A stretch of DNA of 64,000 bases from Blastopirellula marina DSM 3645 (GCF_000153105.1 NZ_CH672376.1:3885739-3949738), one strand, 5' to 3'; numbered from the stretch's first letter, positions 43,784-52,219 are shown. Made by a program: numbers and translations. The notes: generated by a model not told the origin, from the sequence alone.

Positions 43784-44664
43784 GGGACGGGAATCTCTAA
43801 CGACGTCTGTTTCTTGCGCAAGCATCGCACCAAGGAACCGAGCATACGATGCAACTGGACCATGAACGGGCCTTTTTCACCATCTAGACTGGTCTGGCGA
43901 GCAAGCAGTTTTAGCAACTCGCCCTTACATTCCTGCGTCAACGAGTCGTAACCTTGACGATGGAGTTCTCGGACTCGCTCGTCAACCATCGGACGGAACG
44001 GTTCGATCAAGTCATCCGCCAAGCAAAACGGATTCGAGCGATTCCGATGGTGAAGCCCCAGCGCTGGCGTTAACCCTGCAGAAACAATTGCACGAGCAAT
44101 GGCGGCTCTAGCGATCGCATATCCGTAATTGAGCAATGCGTTAACGCCGTCGCTATCCGCATCACGGCGAAAGCCCGCCTCTGGATACCAGAACTGCCAA
44201 TAAGTCTTGGCTGCACGCGCCTCAACATTAGCGGCGTCACCAGGCTTCACGAGTGGAATCAAAGATTTCAATTTCTGACGACCAGGACAATCGTCGGGCA
44301 AAACGGAGGCCTGAGCGTCAATCTTCGCACGCACGATTTGCCTCCAAAGCCGTTTGCAGAGCGGCTTGGGAGCTTCGATTTGTTCCACCAAACGCCAGAC
44401 GACTTCACTGTGATCGGCCAAAGGCAGCAGGATCGCCGCGGGTAGATGGTTGGCGCCGCAGATAACGACGGCCGCGTCCGACGCCGCCAATTGTCGCAGC
44501 GCCGCGTGCGTGTACGTCGTGCCGGGATGATCGATCACCACTACCCCAATTTCTTCACAGGGAATGGTGTGAACGACAGCTCCCTCACGCTTGAAAGTGA
44601 GTTGCTTGTGCCGCAACCCCAAATGAAACGGCTCTTGGGAAATCTCGACCGTACGTTTAATCAT
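43774..44664 (-). CDS. cas1: CRISPR-associated integrase Cas1 (type II)
   Basis: I take the ATG at 44664 (296 residues, MIKRTVEISQEPFHLGLRHK), the usual type II Cas1 start; the frame extends 35 codons further into the cas9-cas1 gap without similarity. Metal ligands are present at the family positions: E148 (NVEARAAKTYW), H205 (GLHHRNRSNPF) and E221 (LADDLIEPFRPM). The N-terminal beta domain includes GVVVIDHPGTTYTHAALRQL. With Cas2 it inserts spacers. The presence of only cas1, cas2 and cas9, with no csn2 or cas4, classes the locus as II-C. Confidence 0.96.
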   Translation of the reverse strand: MIKRTVEISQEPFHLGLRHKQLTFKREGAVVHTIPCEEIGVVVIDHPGTTYTHAALRQLAASDAAVVICGANHLPAAILLPLADHSEVVWRLVEQIEAPKPLCKRLWRQIVRAKIDAQASVLPDDCPGRQKLKSLIPLVKPGDAANVEARAAKTYWQFWYPEAGFRRDADSDGVNALLNYGYAIARAAIARAIVSAGLTPALGLHHRNRSNPFCLADDLIEPFRPMVDERVRELHRQGYDSLTQECKGELLKLLARQTSLDGEKGPFMVQLHRMLGSLVRCLRKKQTSLEIPVPCE

Positions 44665-44774
44665 AAGAACCCAAACTTCGGAGGAATTACGTTGAAGTTG
44701 GGTCGTCCGTGACGCGAAGGCGCGGATCGCGCCTAGCTCGAATTGTAATTGCAAGCCGAGGTAATTCAATAATT
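44665..44774 (-). other. Structured gap between cas9 and cas1
   Basis: 110 bases where cas genes normally abut. Two stems are visible: CCCAAACTTC/GAAGTTGGG at 44670-44702 and GGCGCGGATCGCGCC at 44719-44733. They lie just upstream of the cas1 ATG on the message and could set cas1-cas2 translation or hold a separate promoter. There is no U-run for a terminator. Confidence 0.45.
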
Positions 44775-47700
44775 TCAGTCGTTGGCGTTACGAATTTTCC
44801 CTAGCGGGGTCACAGTGACCTTTCGCGCGTCGAATTGCTGCATCTTCGACGGTGACATATATAAGTTGTCCTTTTTTAGATCCATACTTTCACGCGCGTC
44901 GTCATGAATCTTGTAATAGATCCGTCCACTCTGGTCGATCTTACGAACAACGCATAGCAGAATCTCTCCGCCATTATTGGTAATTTCGAACATTTCTCCG
45001 ATCGATAACGACATCAAAAATCGCCCTTGATCACCAATACTGCGATTGACAATCTTCCCATTATTGATTGATTCTTTCGCAATACACGCCGCATCTAACA
45101 TAATAGTTACGTGTGCTTTCCAACTTTCACGCCCTTTCCGGGAAATTGCAAAGTAAGAAATGTGATGATTGCTGCCTGGTTTGATAAACTTCGAGGCTTC
45201 GCCGCTTCCGATTTTTCGCCAAGTTTCTCCACGCTCCACCAGACGCACTTTTTTGATCGGCACGCCCGAGGGCATTTGAGGAGCGTTGCTGCCGGCGAAG
45301 GCGTCCTTGGGGATCACGCCCGGCTTGGTGGGATCGACTTTTTGACGACGCAAATGATCTTCCAGAATTTTCCGAATTGTCACGTCCCGAATCTTCGCTA
45401 AATGCTTCGTATTGGTAAGATCGGAAACGGATTTGCGGCGGACGACAATTTGCGAATCCTCAATCCAATCTTTGGCCCATGGCCTTTGGTCGGTGGACGT
45501 TGGTTGGGCCGCTTTTTGGGTCGGTCCATAGATCGTCTCCTCATGCAGGGCCCCTTGAATCCGACGGCGAACCCGATGCGAAACCGCCATGCGACCTAAC
45601 GCCGTCGCGACATCCGAACGAAACTCGCTCCAGGGAGGTTGCAGGTCTTTGCCTCGAGCGTTCGCCAGCGCATGCAAACGCTTGGCGTCTGTAAGCCCAA
45701 TCACAATGGCGTCGATTGCATGATGCCGATGGTCGGAACGATTCTTTTTCTGAGAACCATCTTCGTTGAGCAGCGCATTCAATCCCCAATGATGTCTCAG
45801 TTCCGCGGTCATCGGCCCCTTTACCGTCGTAATCGGAACGCCAAGCCCCTTTAGATACTGGACAACCAGTCGGCTCACGTAGGTCGTGTCGCGAAGTTGA
45901 CGCTCTACGAAATTGGTTAGCTCCACCTCCTTCTGAATAAAACGTTGGCGTTTTCCATAGGGAAGCCGCTGGGCGCGCAAAAGGAGCTCATCGAAACGCG
46001 GCTTGTCATGACCGAGCCATTCCCAGGGAGTTCGATCTCCTTTCTCATTGTTTGCAGATCGATGGGCGATGACTTTGTTCGCCATCGAGTCATCCAGGCT
46101 TCTCCAGCGCGGGAGGATGTGATCGACGTCAACTTCGCCAGAATCGAAGAGTTGGGCCTGACTAATCACCTTGCCGGTGTAGATGCAGACGCCTCCCTGG
46201 TCTTTCCAGAGAAGGTAGCGCTGGATATTCCGCCGGGTTGGTCGAATCGCAGGGGACATCTCTTGCAAAGTTTTGGCGATTGCGGCGTTCTCTCGCTCCC
46301 GTTTCGCATTGGCAATTCGAATTTGCGTGCGTTGCTCGGCCGATTTCTTCGCTTCCCGAGCAAGCTCGACGCGGATCGTCCCTAAGGCGCCGTACTCCCG
46401 AATGATCGCGTTGATCACTTTGCGAACTTCGTATAATGCCTGACGTACTAGCGGATTGGGAATATCCGGAGGTTCTGGCAACAGGTCATATTGCCGGACT
46501 TCTCGTTCGTCAGGCCGGAGGTACCCCGCCGCATGCATGGCTGAGTCCGACGCATCATTGCCCATTAAGAGCTTCCCCAATTCAAGATGCGGCAGCAACC
46601 GAGAAATCGCGACGCGCGAATATTGCGAGTAGCCGGCGGGAAGATGCAGCGCCATTGCCTTGTGCGCTTCTTCCACGGTGAGCGAGCAATCTTGCGTCAA
46701 CTTCCGCAGCGCGACATCCTCCCGATCTTCTTCCAACACGATTTGAATAATATGGTCCTTAACGTCTTCTGCGATTTCGCTCCACCGCCGCTTGCCGAGT
46801 CCTTTCTTGCCATTGAAATGCGCATCGGTTTCGTGTCCTTGCAATTTCGAGCGCTCGCCTCGCTCGTAGTTGAAGGAAATCGTTTCGGGCAATTTGAATT
46901 TCTTACGAATCTGCGGAAATGTTCGCTCCTTCGCTTCGCAGAGATAGTCGACGAGCTTTTTATCGGCGCCGGCTCCTACAAACTCGGCGAACGTGTACTC
47001 TTTGCGATCCGCAGGCGAAATCAAACGCAGATTGTTGACCTCCTGCAAAATGCGAAATCGCTGCGCAAGCCGATCCGCTTTCGGACAACGTTTTTCTTTT
47101 GGCTCTAGATCGCAGCGCCCGATGACGCTTTTGGGCCAGTACATCTTGCGCTGAAAGAAGAGTAGGCCATGCAGGCCAAATCGCTTGAGCAACGATTCGC
47201 TCTTGCGACGAGCCGTGGGAACAAGCGGGTAGCTCTGCTTTCCTTCTTCACCGCCCCGCAGTTCTTCGGTCAATAACGCGGGATAATAGCTGGCCTGTCG
47301 CTCCCAGATTTTTTCGAATTCGTCCTCGTACATCGCGCGGAGCGTGTGACGTCCGCGGAGTCGCTGGGCAAAGGTTTCGCCGTCATCGCCCAACTGATGA
47401 AGGTATTGCCCTAAAGTTTGGCAACCATGGGCGGCGATCTCTCCCTGCAACTGCGTCATCTCGGCCAGAATGCCCTTTAACTCGTTGCCGCCGCTCCGAT
47501 CGGTCGTGCGATTGGAGAGAAAACCTCGACGCTTCGCCAGATGCAGCAAGATTCGCCCGATTTCATACGGCTCCAACTTTTCGCTAAGCGCTCTTGAGCG
47601 AAGCTCATACGGATTGCTGGCGAGGACTTCTTGCTGGTCAACGACATCGGCGGGAAAAAGACCTGTCGTAATGAGCGCATGCTTTAAATGCCGAAGACGT

Positions 47701-47933
47701 TGCGCGCGGCGGCGCACTTGCCGTCGAATGCCGCGGGCGACGCGGCGACTTTGCGACTTCGATTTTTCGCCGCCTTGCTGATCCCGCTCGACCCCTTCCG
47801 GGAAGATTCGGACTCCACAGTCAACCAGAGAGGGTTGATCGCCTGACTCAGAAAACAATGCCCATCCCAGGGAGGATGGGCCGATATCAAGACCAAGGAG
47901 AAGCGGGGAAACGGAGGGGGACTTTGATGGCAT
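44775..47933 (-). CDS. cas9: Compact type II-C Cas9 (1052 aa)
   Basis: RNA-guided DNA endonuclease. RuvC-I: LLLGLDIGPSSLGWALF with catalytic D16. Arginine-rich bridge helix at about 60-85 (SRRVARGIRRQVRRRAQRLR). Recognition lobe to about 495. RuvC-II: IRVELAREAKK with E523. HNH: GVCIYTGKVISQ, then EVDVDHILPRWRSLDDS (D604, catalytic H605) and NKVIAHRSANNEKG (N628). RuvC-III: RHHAIDAIVIGLTD (H738, D741). The ~310 C-terminal residues form the WED and PAM-interacting parts. All nuclease residues are intact. The length equals that of small Cas9s such as S. aureus (1053) and N. meningitidis (1082). The PAM cannot be deduced. Its promoter overlaps that of the divergent tracrRNA. Confidence 0.98.
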   Translation of the reverse strand: MPSKSPSVSPLLLGLDIGPSSLGWALFSESGDQPSLVDCGVRIFPEGVERDQQGGEKSKSQSRRVARGIRRQVRRRAQRLRHLKHALITTGLFPADVVDQQEVLASNPYELRSRALSEKLEPYEIGRILLHLAKRRGFLSNRTTDRSGGNELKGILAEMTQLQGEIAAHGCQTLGQYLHQLGDDGETFAQRLRGRHTLRAMYEDEFEKIWERQASYYPALLTEELRGGEEGKQSYPLVPTARRKSESLLKRFGLHGLLFFQRKMYWPKSVIGRCDLEPKEKRCPKADRLAQRFRILQEVNNLRLISPADRKEYTFAEFVGAGADKKLVDYLCEAKERTFPQIRKKFKLPETISFNYERGERSKLQGHETDAHFNGKKGLGKRRWSEIAEDVKDHIIQIVLEEDREDVALRKLTQDCSLTVEEAHKAMALHLPAGYSQYSRVAISRLLPHLELGKLLMGNDASDSAMHAAGYLRPDEREVRQYDLLPEPPDIPNPLVRQALYEVRKVINAIIREYGALGTIRVELAREAKKSAEQRTQIRIANAKRERENAAIAKTLQEMSPAIRPTRRNIQRYLLWKDQGGVCIYTGKVISQAQLFDSGEVDVDHILPRWRSLDDSMANKVIAHRSANNEKGDRTPWEWLGHDKPRFDELLLRAQRLPYGKRQRFIQKEVELTNFVERQLRDTTYVSRLVVQYLKGLGVPITTVKGPMTAELRHHWGLNALLNEDGSQKKNRSDHRHHAIDAIVIGLTDAKRLHALANARGKDLQPPWSEFRSDVATALGRMAVSHRVRRRIQGALHEETIYGPTQKAAQPTSTDQRPWAKDWIEDSQIVVRRKSVSDLTNTKHLAKIRDVTIRKILEDHLRRQKVDPTKPGVIPKDAFAGSNAPQMPSGVPIKKVRLVERGETWRKIGSGEASKFIKPGSNHHISYFAISRKGRESWKAHVTIMLDAACIAKESINNGKIVNRSIGDQGRFLMSLSIGEMFEITNNGGEILLCVVRKIDQSGRIYYKIHDDARESMDLKKDNLYMSPSKMQQFDARKVTVTPLGKIRNAND

Positions 47934-47980
47934 ATCGCTTCACTTGATTGTTGAATAAGATTCGCGTCAAAACCATCGCC

Positions 47981-48009
47981 ATAATACCGCTATAGAAATC
48001 CCTTGACAG
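47981..48009 (-). promoter_or_regulatory. Promoter of cas9, overlapping the tracrRNA promoter
   Basis: Minus-strand CTGTCA (48009-48004), 17-base spacer, TATTAT (47986-47981), about 48 bases upstream of the cas9 ATG. The -35 hexamer shares five bases with the -35 of the oppositely oriented tracrRNA promoter. Confidence 0.6.
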
Positions 48010-48030
48010 CCCCATACCTACTGCTATAAA
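48003..48030 (+). promoter_or_regulatory. Promoter of tracrRNA
   Basis: TTGACA (48003-48008), 16-base spacer, TATAAA (48025-48030). A start about 7 bases later coincides with the first base of the anti-repeat. This is close to the sigma-70 consensus, the strongest such promoter seen in the window. Confidence 0.8.
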
Positions 48031-48036
48031 TGGGGA

Positions 48037-48146
48037 AGTGTATCTGATTTCTGCTTGCGACTCTTTTCGTAACAAGAATGAAAAATTCGCAGGCACTGCT
48101 CTACGGAGCAACCAGCCGTCATGTCTCGTACAGGGCGGCTTTTTTT
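48037..48146 (+). ncRNA. tracrRNA of the type II-C CRISPR locus
   Basis: The anti-repeat (48037-48073) starts AGTGTATCTGATTTCTGCTT, complementary to the 3' half of the array repeat except for a G-U pair, and continues to TCGTAAC, pairing with the 5' GTTGCG end, so it spans the whole 36-base repeat with a small internal mismatch zone. A tail follows with stems GAAT/ATTC (48076-48088), TGCTC/GAGCA (48097-48110) and the terminator. About 110 nt. It pairs with pre-crRNA for RNase III cleavage and anchors the crRNA in Cas9. The orientation is fixed by promoter and terminator. Confidence 0.93.
48114..48146 (+). terminator. Rho-independent terminator of tracrRNA
   Basis: AGCCG (48114-48118) pairs with CGGCT (48136-48140), with inner pairing TGT/ACA, followed by seven T residues (48140-48146). 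Confidence 0.85.
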
Positions 48147-48986
48147 ATGCCTGTTGCAGAGTCATCGTTAATCGCGTCTAGGCCAACCTACGACGACTTG
48201 TTGCGCTGCCGCGATTCATTTTAGAATTGCTAAAGTCTCGCAATTTTCTTAGAATGTCTTCACATGTTTTCGTGCGCGGAGTCAGCTTCGGGAGAGGTTG
48301 GCGGGTTGAAATGCTGCGCGGGCTCGAAAATGGTTCCAGCAGCCATGCGGCCCAATGTGGAGAGTGAACGATCGGCGGTAATCTTGCCGGGCGTGCGCTA
48401 AGCGATCTCGTTTCTGGGATCGGGACACTGACAGGAAAGCTGAATTGTCCAGTCCAACTAGTGAAACCGTAGGGCAGGCCGTGCTTGCCGTAGCACCAAA
48501 CCGCCTAAACTAACCCTCAGGCAGTTTGGGTAATTTGGCGCAAAAAATTTCAGCGGTCCAGTCCTGGGCTGGGGCATCCCTCGACTTGCGTACTCGGGCT
48601 AGTGTTTTACCGGTCCAACCTTGTCCAGTCCGGTCCAACCTACTGGACGAAAAAAAACGGAGCAGTCCGGTCCTGTCTGGCGGGCGGAAGACGCTACTTT
48701 TTGCGGGAGCGAAAGGCGACGATGCGATTAATCGGGCTTTAGGCGCGAGGGATGGAGGCCGTATTCCCTCGGTTTGCGCACTCGGGCTAGTGTTGGATTG
48801 GTTTAGGCCGTTGGAAAAAACGAAGCGGTCCGGTCCAGTCCTGGCGGGCAAATGTCGAATGTTGAAACCAGAATGCCGAAGGGTAAACTCCCCCACGCGG
48901 GAAGCGGCTTCGTTAGTCGAGATAGAGGCCGCATTTCCCTTGCCGGCGCGGCGGGCGATGAAGAAAGGGGGGCTCGAACAAGCAGA
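48147..48986. other. 840-base non-coding region rich in repeats
   Basis: Between tracrRNA and the fliG stop. It holds a stem CCAAACCGCCT/AGGCAGTTTGG (48489-48531), about nine iterations of GTCC[GA]GTCC-type words (48447-48845) and REP-like elements at 48575-48602, 48731-48790 and 48925-48963. No protein-coding sequence with motifs was found on either strand. Confidence 0.6.
48575..48963. repeat. REP-like palindromic elements, second cluster
   Basis: Copies at 48575-48602 (CATCCCTCGACTTGCGTACT then CGGGCTAG), an inverted pair at 48731-48760 and 48757-48790 (ATCGGGCTTTAGGCGCGAGG and GGCCGTATTCCCTCGGTTTG), and 48925-48963 (GAGGCCGCATTTCCCTTGCC then GGCGCGGCGGGCGATGAAG). They share the core [CA]TTCCCTCGGCTTGCGC.CTCGGGCTA with the cluster upstream of dnaX. 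The last copy abuts the fliG stop and may help end its transcript. Confidence 0.65.
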
Positions 48987-50015
48987 CTACTGAACGAGTT
49001 GTTCTTCCTCGTCTCCGGCCGAGAGGGCGATTTCGCCGGCGTCTTCCAGGCGGCGGACGATGTCGACGATTTGCTGTTGGACTCCTTCGACTTCCGAAAC
49101 CTTGACGGCGCCCAGAAAGTCCATCTCTTCCAGCAGCATGTCGGCGGCCCGTTTTGACATGTTGCCGACGACCTTGTCGCGCAGCTCTTGGCTGGCGCCT
49201 TTGAGGGCCATAGCCCATTGGGCGCTTTCGACGTTTTTGAGGACCGCTTGCATGTCTTTGTCGGCCAGCTTTTGGATGTCGTCAAAGACGAACATCAAAC
49301 GACGGATCTCTTCGACCAGATCGGGATCTTCCTGGGCGAGATGCTCAAGCAGCGCTCGTTCGGTGGCGCGATCGGTGACGTTCAAGATCTCGGCGACGGT
49401 GGGGACGCCGCCGGCGTTTTCAAACGATTGGCTCATCACGCTGGCCATCCGCGTCTCGAGCCCCTTTTCGACTTCTTCGATTACTTCGGGATTGGTTTGC
49501 CCCATGTTGGCGATGCGGCGGATGACCGACAGTTGCCGATCGGCCGGCAAACCGGAGATGATTTCGGCGCCGTACGACGCCGGCAGGTGCGACAAGATCA
49601 ACGCGATGGTTTGCGGATGCTCGTCGACGATAAAAGTCAGCAAGTTTTGGCTATCGACTTTGCGGAGAAAGCCGAACGGGATCGATTCGACCGATTGGCG
49701 AACGTTGTCGAGAGTTTCGTTGGCCCCTTTGCCCAGGGCTCGCGTGACCAGATTCTTGGCCAAGCTGATGCCGCCGCCGGCGCCAGCGAGTTGATTGGGA
49801 TTCTGCTCGGCGAAAGAAAGGATCGCCGTTTCTTGTTCTTGGCCGGTGAGTCGATCGAGATGCGCGATCTCGATACAGACCGCTTCGACTTCCTTGGGGC
49901 TCATCCGGCCCATCAGTTGAGCCGCATCATCCTCGGGCAGGCTCATCAAGACGATGGCCGCTTTGCGCAGATTGGGATTGGTCTGGTGAGACCCGTTGTC
50001 GCGAACTTTTGCCAT
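48987..50015 (-). CDS. fliG: Flagellar motor switch protein FliG
   Basis: 342 residues, the usual length. RKAAIVLMSLPEDDAAQLMG (N domain), HPQTIALILSHLPASYGAEI (EHPQ-type middle motif), and the C-terminal torque domain LMFVFDDIQKLADKDMQAVL, MALKGASQELRDKVVGNMSK, RAADMLLEEMDFLGAVKVSE with the charged residues that face the stator. It couples stator force to the rotor and with FliM/FliN sets rotation direction. Planctomycetes of this group have flagellated swarmers. Other flagellar genes are not adjacent; a CheX-like gene lies 108 bases upstream on the same strand. Confidence 0.97.
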   Translation of the reverse strand: MAKVRDNGSHQTNPNLRKAAIVLMSLPEDDAAQLMGRMSPKEVEAVCIEIAHLDRLTGQEQETAILSFAEQNPNQLAGAGGGISLAKNLVTRALGKGANETLDNVRQSVESIPFGFLRKVDSQNLLTFIVDEHPQTIALILSHLPASYGAEIISGLPADRQLSVIRRIANMGQTNPEVIEEVEKGLETRMASVMSQSFENAGGVPTVAEILNVTDRATERALLEHLAQEDPDLVEEIRRLMFVFDDIQKLADKDMQAVLKNVESAQWAMALKGASQELRDKVVGNMSKRAADMLLEEMDFLGAVKVSEVEGVQQQIVDIVRRLEDAGEIALSAGDEEEQLVQ

Positions 50016-50123
50016 GCCCCTTCCCTACGACTACCGACGATGAAAGCGCCGTCTCTCTTTTATCGTCGCGGAGGTTCGTATCGATGAGGAAAACTTTGCC
50101 GCCTCATCGGGGCGAGTGCTAGC

Positions 50124-50603
50124 TTAGGCCAGCACGCCAACCGGCGTGAAGCCGACTTTCAACGACATGGGACCCCAAGCACACTCGAACGGAATCGCAA
50201 TCGCATGCACTTCGGACGGAAAGCGAATGTCCGGAGGCGATCCGACCACTACGTTCGGCAGACTGATCGAAAGCTCGAATTCTTCGAGTTCCGCTTTGGC
50301 GGCGCCGGCGACCATGTTGGCGATCTCGCCCACGGCGTCGACGACATCATCGTTCAGCCCATCGAACTCGGAGGGATCCATCATCAGCATTGCAGCTGCC
50401 GCTTGAATCGCGACGCTTTGCGAAAGATTGACAACCACGACTCCTTGGGCTCGACCGGAAAGTCCGATCACGCCGCAAACGTCGTAGGAACCATTGAAAT
50501 CCTGGGCGAGAACTAACGCTCCCCGTTTGATCCCGCACCCGAGCATCGTATCGAAGGTATTAGTCATCGAACGAATGAACGGATTGATATATTCGACCTG
50601 CAT
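50124..50603 (-). CDS. CheX-like chemotaxis phosphatase
   Basis: 159 residues. The E-x2-N phosphatase motif stands in DAVGEIANMVAGAAKAELEE (about 92-111; Glu and Asn of GEIAN). The rest fits the CheC/CheX fold: YINPFIRSMTNTFDTMLG, GVVVVNLSQSVAIQAAAAML, and an Ile/Pro-rich strand VHAIAIPFECAWGPMSLKV. Members remove phosphate from CheY-P and so reset the motor. It lies next to fliG, which supports a motility role. It might instead be a CheC-like regulator of another response regulator. Confidence 0.85.
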   Translation of the reverse strand: MQVEYINPFIRSMTNTFDTMLGCGIKRGALVLAQDFNGSYDVCGVIGLSGRAQGVVVVNLSQSVAIQAAAAMLMMDPSEFDGLNDDVVDAVGEIANMVAGAAKAELEEFELSISLPNVVVGSPPDIRFPSEVHAIAIPFECAWGPMSLKVGFTPVGVLA

Positions 50604-50822
50604 TTCTCGGGTATCCTGCCGAACTGCGTGGATGTCTCGGTAGTACGAGAAGGGAATTTGTGCGTGTGGCGCTCCATTGCGTCACGCAAACCTAGGTCCG
50701 ACTTCACCTTGGTCAAGAAAGTTTCTTACGTATTTAGCGCACTTCGGTAAAAGCCGCAGTTCGGCTTCCTTAAGATGCTGCCGCCAAGCGGATGGCGATA
50801 GATGCGGCGTGCGCTGCGATCG

Positions 50823-51314
50823 CTATTCGCCCCGCAACTCGCAGACGCCCCACTGACCGTAGTTCTCGTCAATTGCGATGCGTAGATGTTGGGGGCGCAC
50901 GCCGGTCCGCTCTTGCAGCAGGTCCAACAAGCGGCGTCCCACGTAGCGAGCAAGCAGTTCTGTCGTCGTATTCGGCACAGGCAGCAAAACGCATTCAGCC
51001 TGCGGAAAAACCCAGCGACGCTCCTCAAACTTGGCCGTCACCTCTTTGCCATCGGCGACAACGTCGATCTGGGGATGTGCGGTCGGCAGCAGCATCCGGT
51101 GATCAAGCTCTCCCACAATCTGCGCCAACGCGTCGCGCGCGGCGATAAAGTCGACGACGTAATGGTTCTCGTCGAGAGGGCCGAAGATTTCGGCTTCGAC
51201 GCGATAGTTATGACCATGCACCCGTTCGCAGGTTCCGCCGGCGAAGGTAATAAAGTGGCCAGCGCTAAAGACGAGATTGTCTTTCGCGATGCGTACCCAG
51301 TAGGTTTCGGTCAT
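50823..51314 (-). CDS. 6-pyruvoyl-tetrahydropterin synthase (PTPS/QueD) family protein
   Basis: 163 residues, longer than QueD (~120). Zinc ligands H20 (FSAGHFITF), H33 and H35 (CERVHGHNYRVE) and catalytic Cys29 are present; LDHRMLL carries the second catalytic His and the C-terminal Glu appears in IAIDENYGQWG-type sequence. The family converts dihydroneopterin triphosphate to pyruvoyl or carboxy-tetrahydropterin, or a side product for folate or queuosine. It overlaps the CitG-like gene by 4 bases; that pairing hints at pterin cofactor synthesis, possibly tetrahydromethanopterin, known in planctomycetes. Queuosine synthesis is the alternative. Confidence 0.88.
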   Translation of the reverse strand: MTETYWVRIAKDNLVFSAGHFITFAGGTCERVHGHNYRVEAEIFGPLDENHYVVDFIAARDALAQIVGELDHRMLLPTAHPQIDVVADGKEVTAKFEERRWVFPQAECVLLPVPNTTTELLARYVGRRLLDLLQERTGVRPQHLRIAIDENYGQWGVCELRGE

Positions 51315-52219
51315 GAGGATGATTCCGCTGAGAAGGTCGGCGCCGATCGCAACGGCAGCGTCACTTTCCGCTGACGCAGCGCCACAAAGATCGCGCCGCC
51401 GATGATATCGGCGGACGTACCGGGATTACGCCGATGATCGTCGGCCCGCAACCAGAAGTCGAGATTCCGTAGCTCATGAAAGTATTCTTCGCTGATCGGC
51501 GCTCCAGCGTCCAGCACGCGCCGCGCCAGCAGCGAGCTTTTGAGGGCGATCTCGTCTCCACATTTTCGCTGGATCAAACTATCGGGATGTTCGGCCATTT
51601 GCCGGACATGCGCATGGACAATTCGATCCGCGAGCGGCAGATGCGCCGCGCTCGCATCCAGTAAATAGTCGACCGCGGCGAAGACCTGCTCGCAGCCGTT
51701 GACGTACTGCCGCGCAATCAGGTCCCGCTTGGCGGCGGCCCGCATTGCATCCAGCAAATCGGCCGGCGCCGGCCCAAAAGCGTCCATCTCGTCGACTTGC
51801 CCCATGCCGCCGGGTTTGGCCAAGGCAATCGCCCGGTAGACGTCAGCCGCGTCGTCTTCGTTCAAATCGGCGAGCCTTTGCGAGACGCCGCGGGGATTCA
51901 ACTCCCTGACCGGCGTCACCGCCAGCGGCGCCAGCAGCAACAACAAGCCCAGGTTGGTGTTGGTGTCGACCACGCAGCGCGTCGCGCGAACCGCCGCGAG
52001 AATCGTGCGGCCGATGCGACTTTGTGCGGCGACATCAAACGCCGGCCCAATCGCCACGGCGCTGGCGGCAAAATCGTTGAGCCCCAGATTGCTGAAATCG
52101 GCCCCCCGATGGACGTTGCCCGGCTTTGGCGCGTTGACTTCCAGCAGACAGGCGAGCGTCGCCATCTGGCCAATTGTCAGCTGCGACCAACGCCCATCAG
52201 AACAGTGATTGTCGTTCAT
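51311..52219 (-). CDS. CitG-like triphosphoribosyl-dephospho-CoA synthase family protein
   Basis: 302 residues. ACLLEVNAPKPGNVHRGADF matches the CitG/MdcB signature (xxPKPGxVxxxxxGxH), with NTNLGLLLLLAPLAV, the DDAADVYRAIALAKPGGMG region and RNPGTSADIIGGAIFVALR at the C-terminus (usual PGGxADLLAxxxF). CitG makes the prosthetic group of citrate lyase from ATP and dephospho-CoA, but no citrate or malonate lyase gene is present here. In methylotrophs with tetrahydromethanopterin a CitG-like protein (Orf5) lies in the cofactor gene cluster; its coupling to a PTPS gene here fits that role. The start touches the hydrolase stop (TAATG overlap). Confidence 0.85.
   Translation of the reverse strand: MNDNHCSDGRWSQLTIGQMATLACLLEVNAPKPGNVHRGADFSNLGLNDFAASAVAIGPAFDVAAQSRIGRTILAAVRATRCVVDTNTNLGLLLLLAPLAVTPVRELNPRGVSQRLADLNEDDAADVYRAIALAKPGGMGQVDEMDAFGPAPADLLDAMRAAAKRDLIARQYVNGCEQVFAAVDYLLDASAAHLPLADRIVHAHVRQMAEHPDSLIQRKCGDEIALKSSLLARRVLDAGAPISEEYFHELRNLDFWLRADDHRRNPGTSADIIGGAIFVALRQRKVTLPLRSAPTFSAESSS

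Noticed and set aside
47887-48111. A 74-codon minus-strand frame upstream of cas9
   Set aside because: It runs through the cas9 promoter and the tracrRNA and has no similarity to any cas protein.
48489-48531. The stem CCAAACCGCCT/AGGCAGTTTGG as a terminator
   Set aside because: No T-run follows on either strand; kept only as a structural note.
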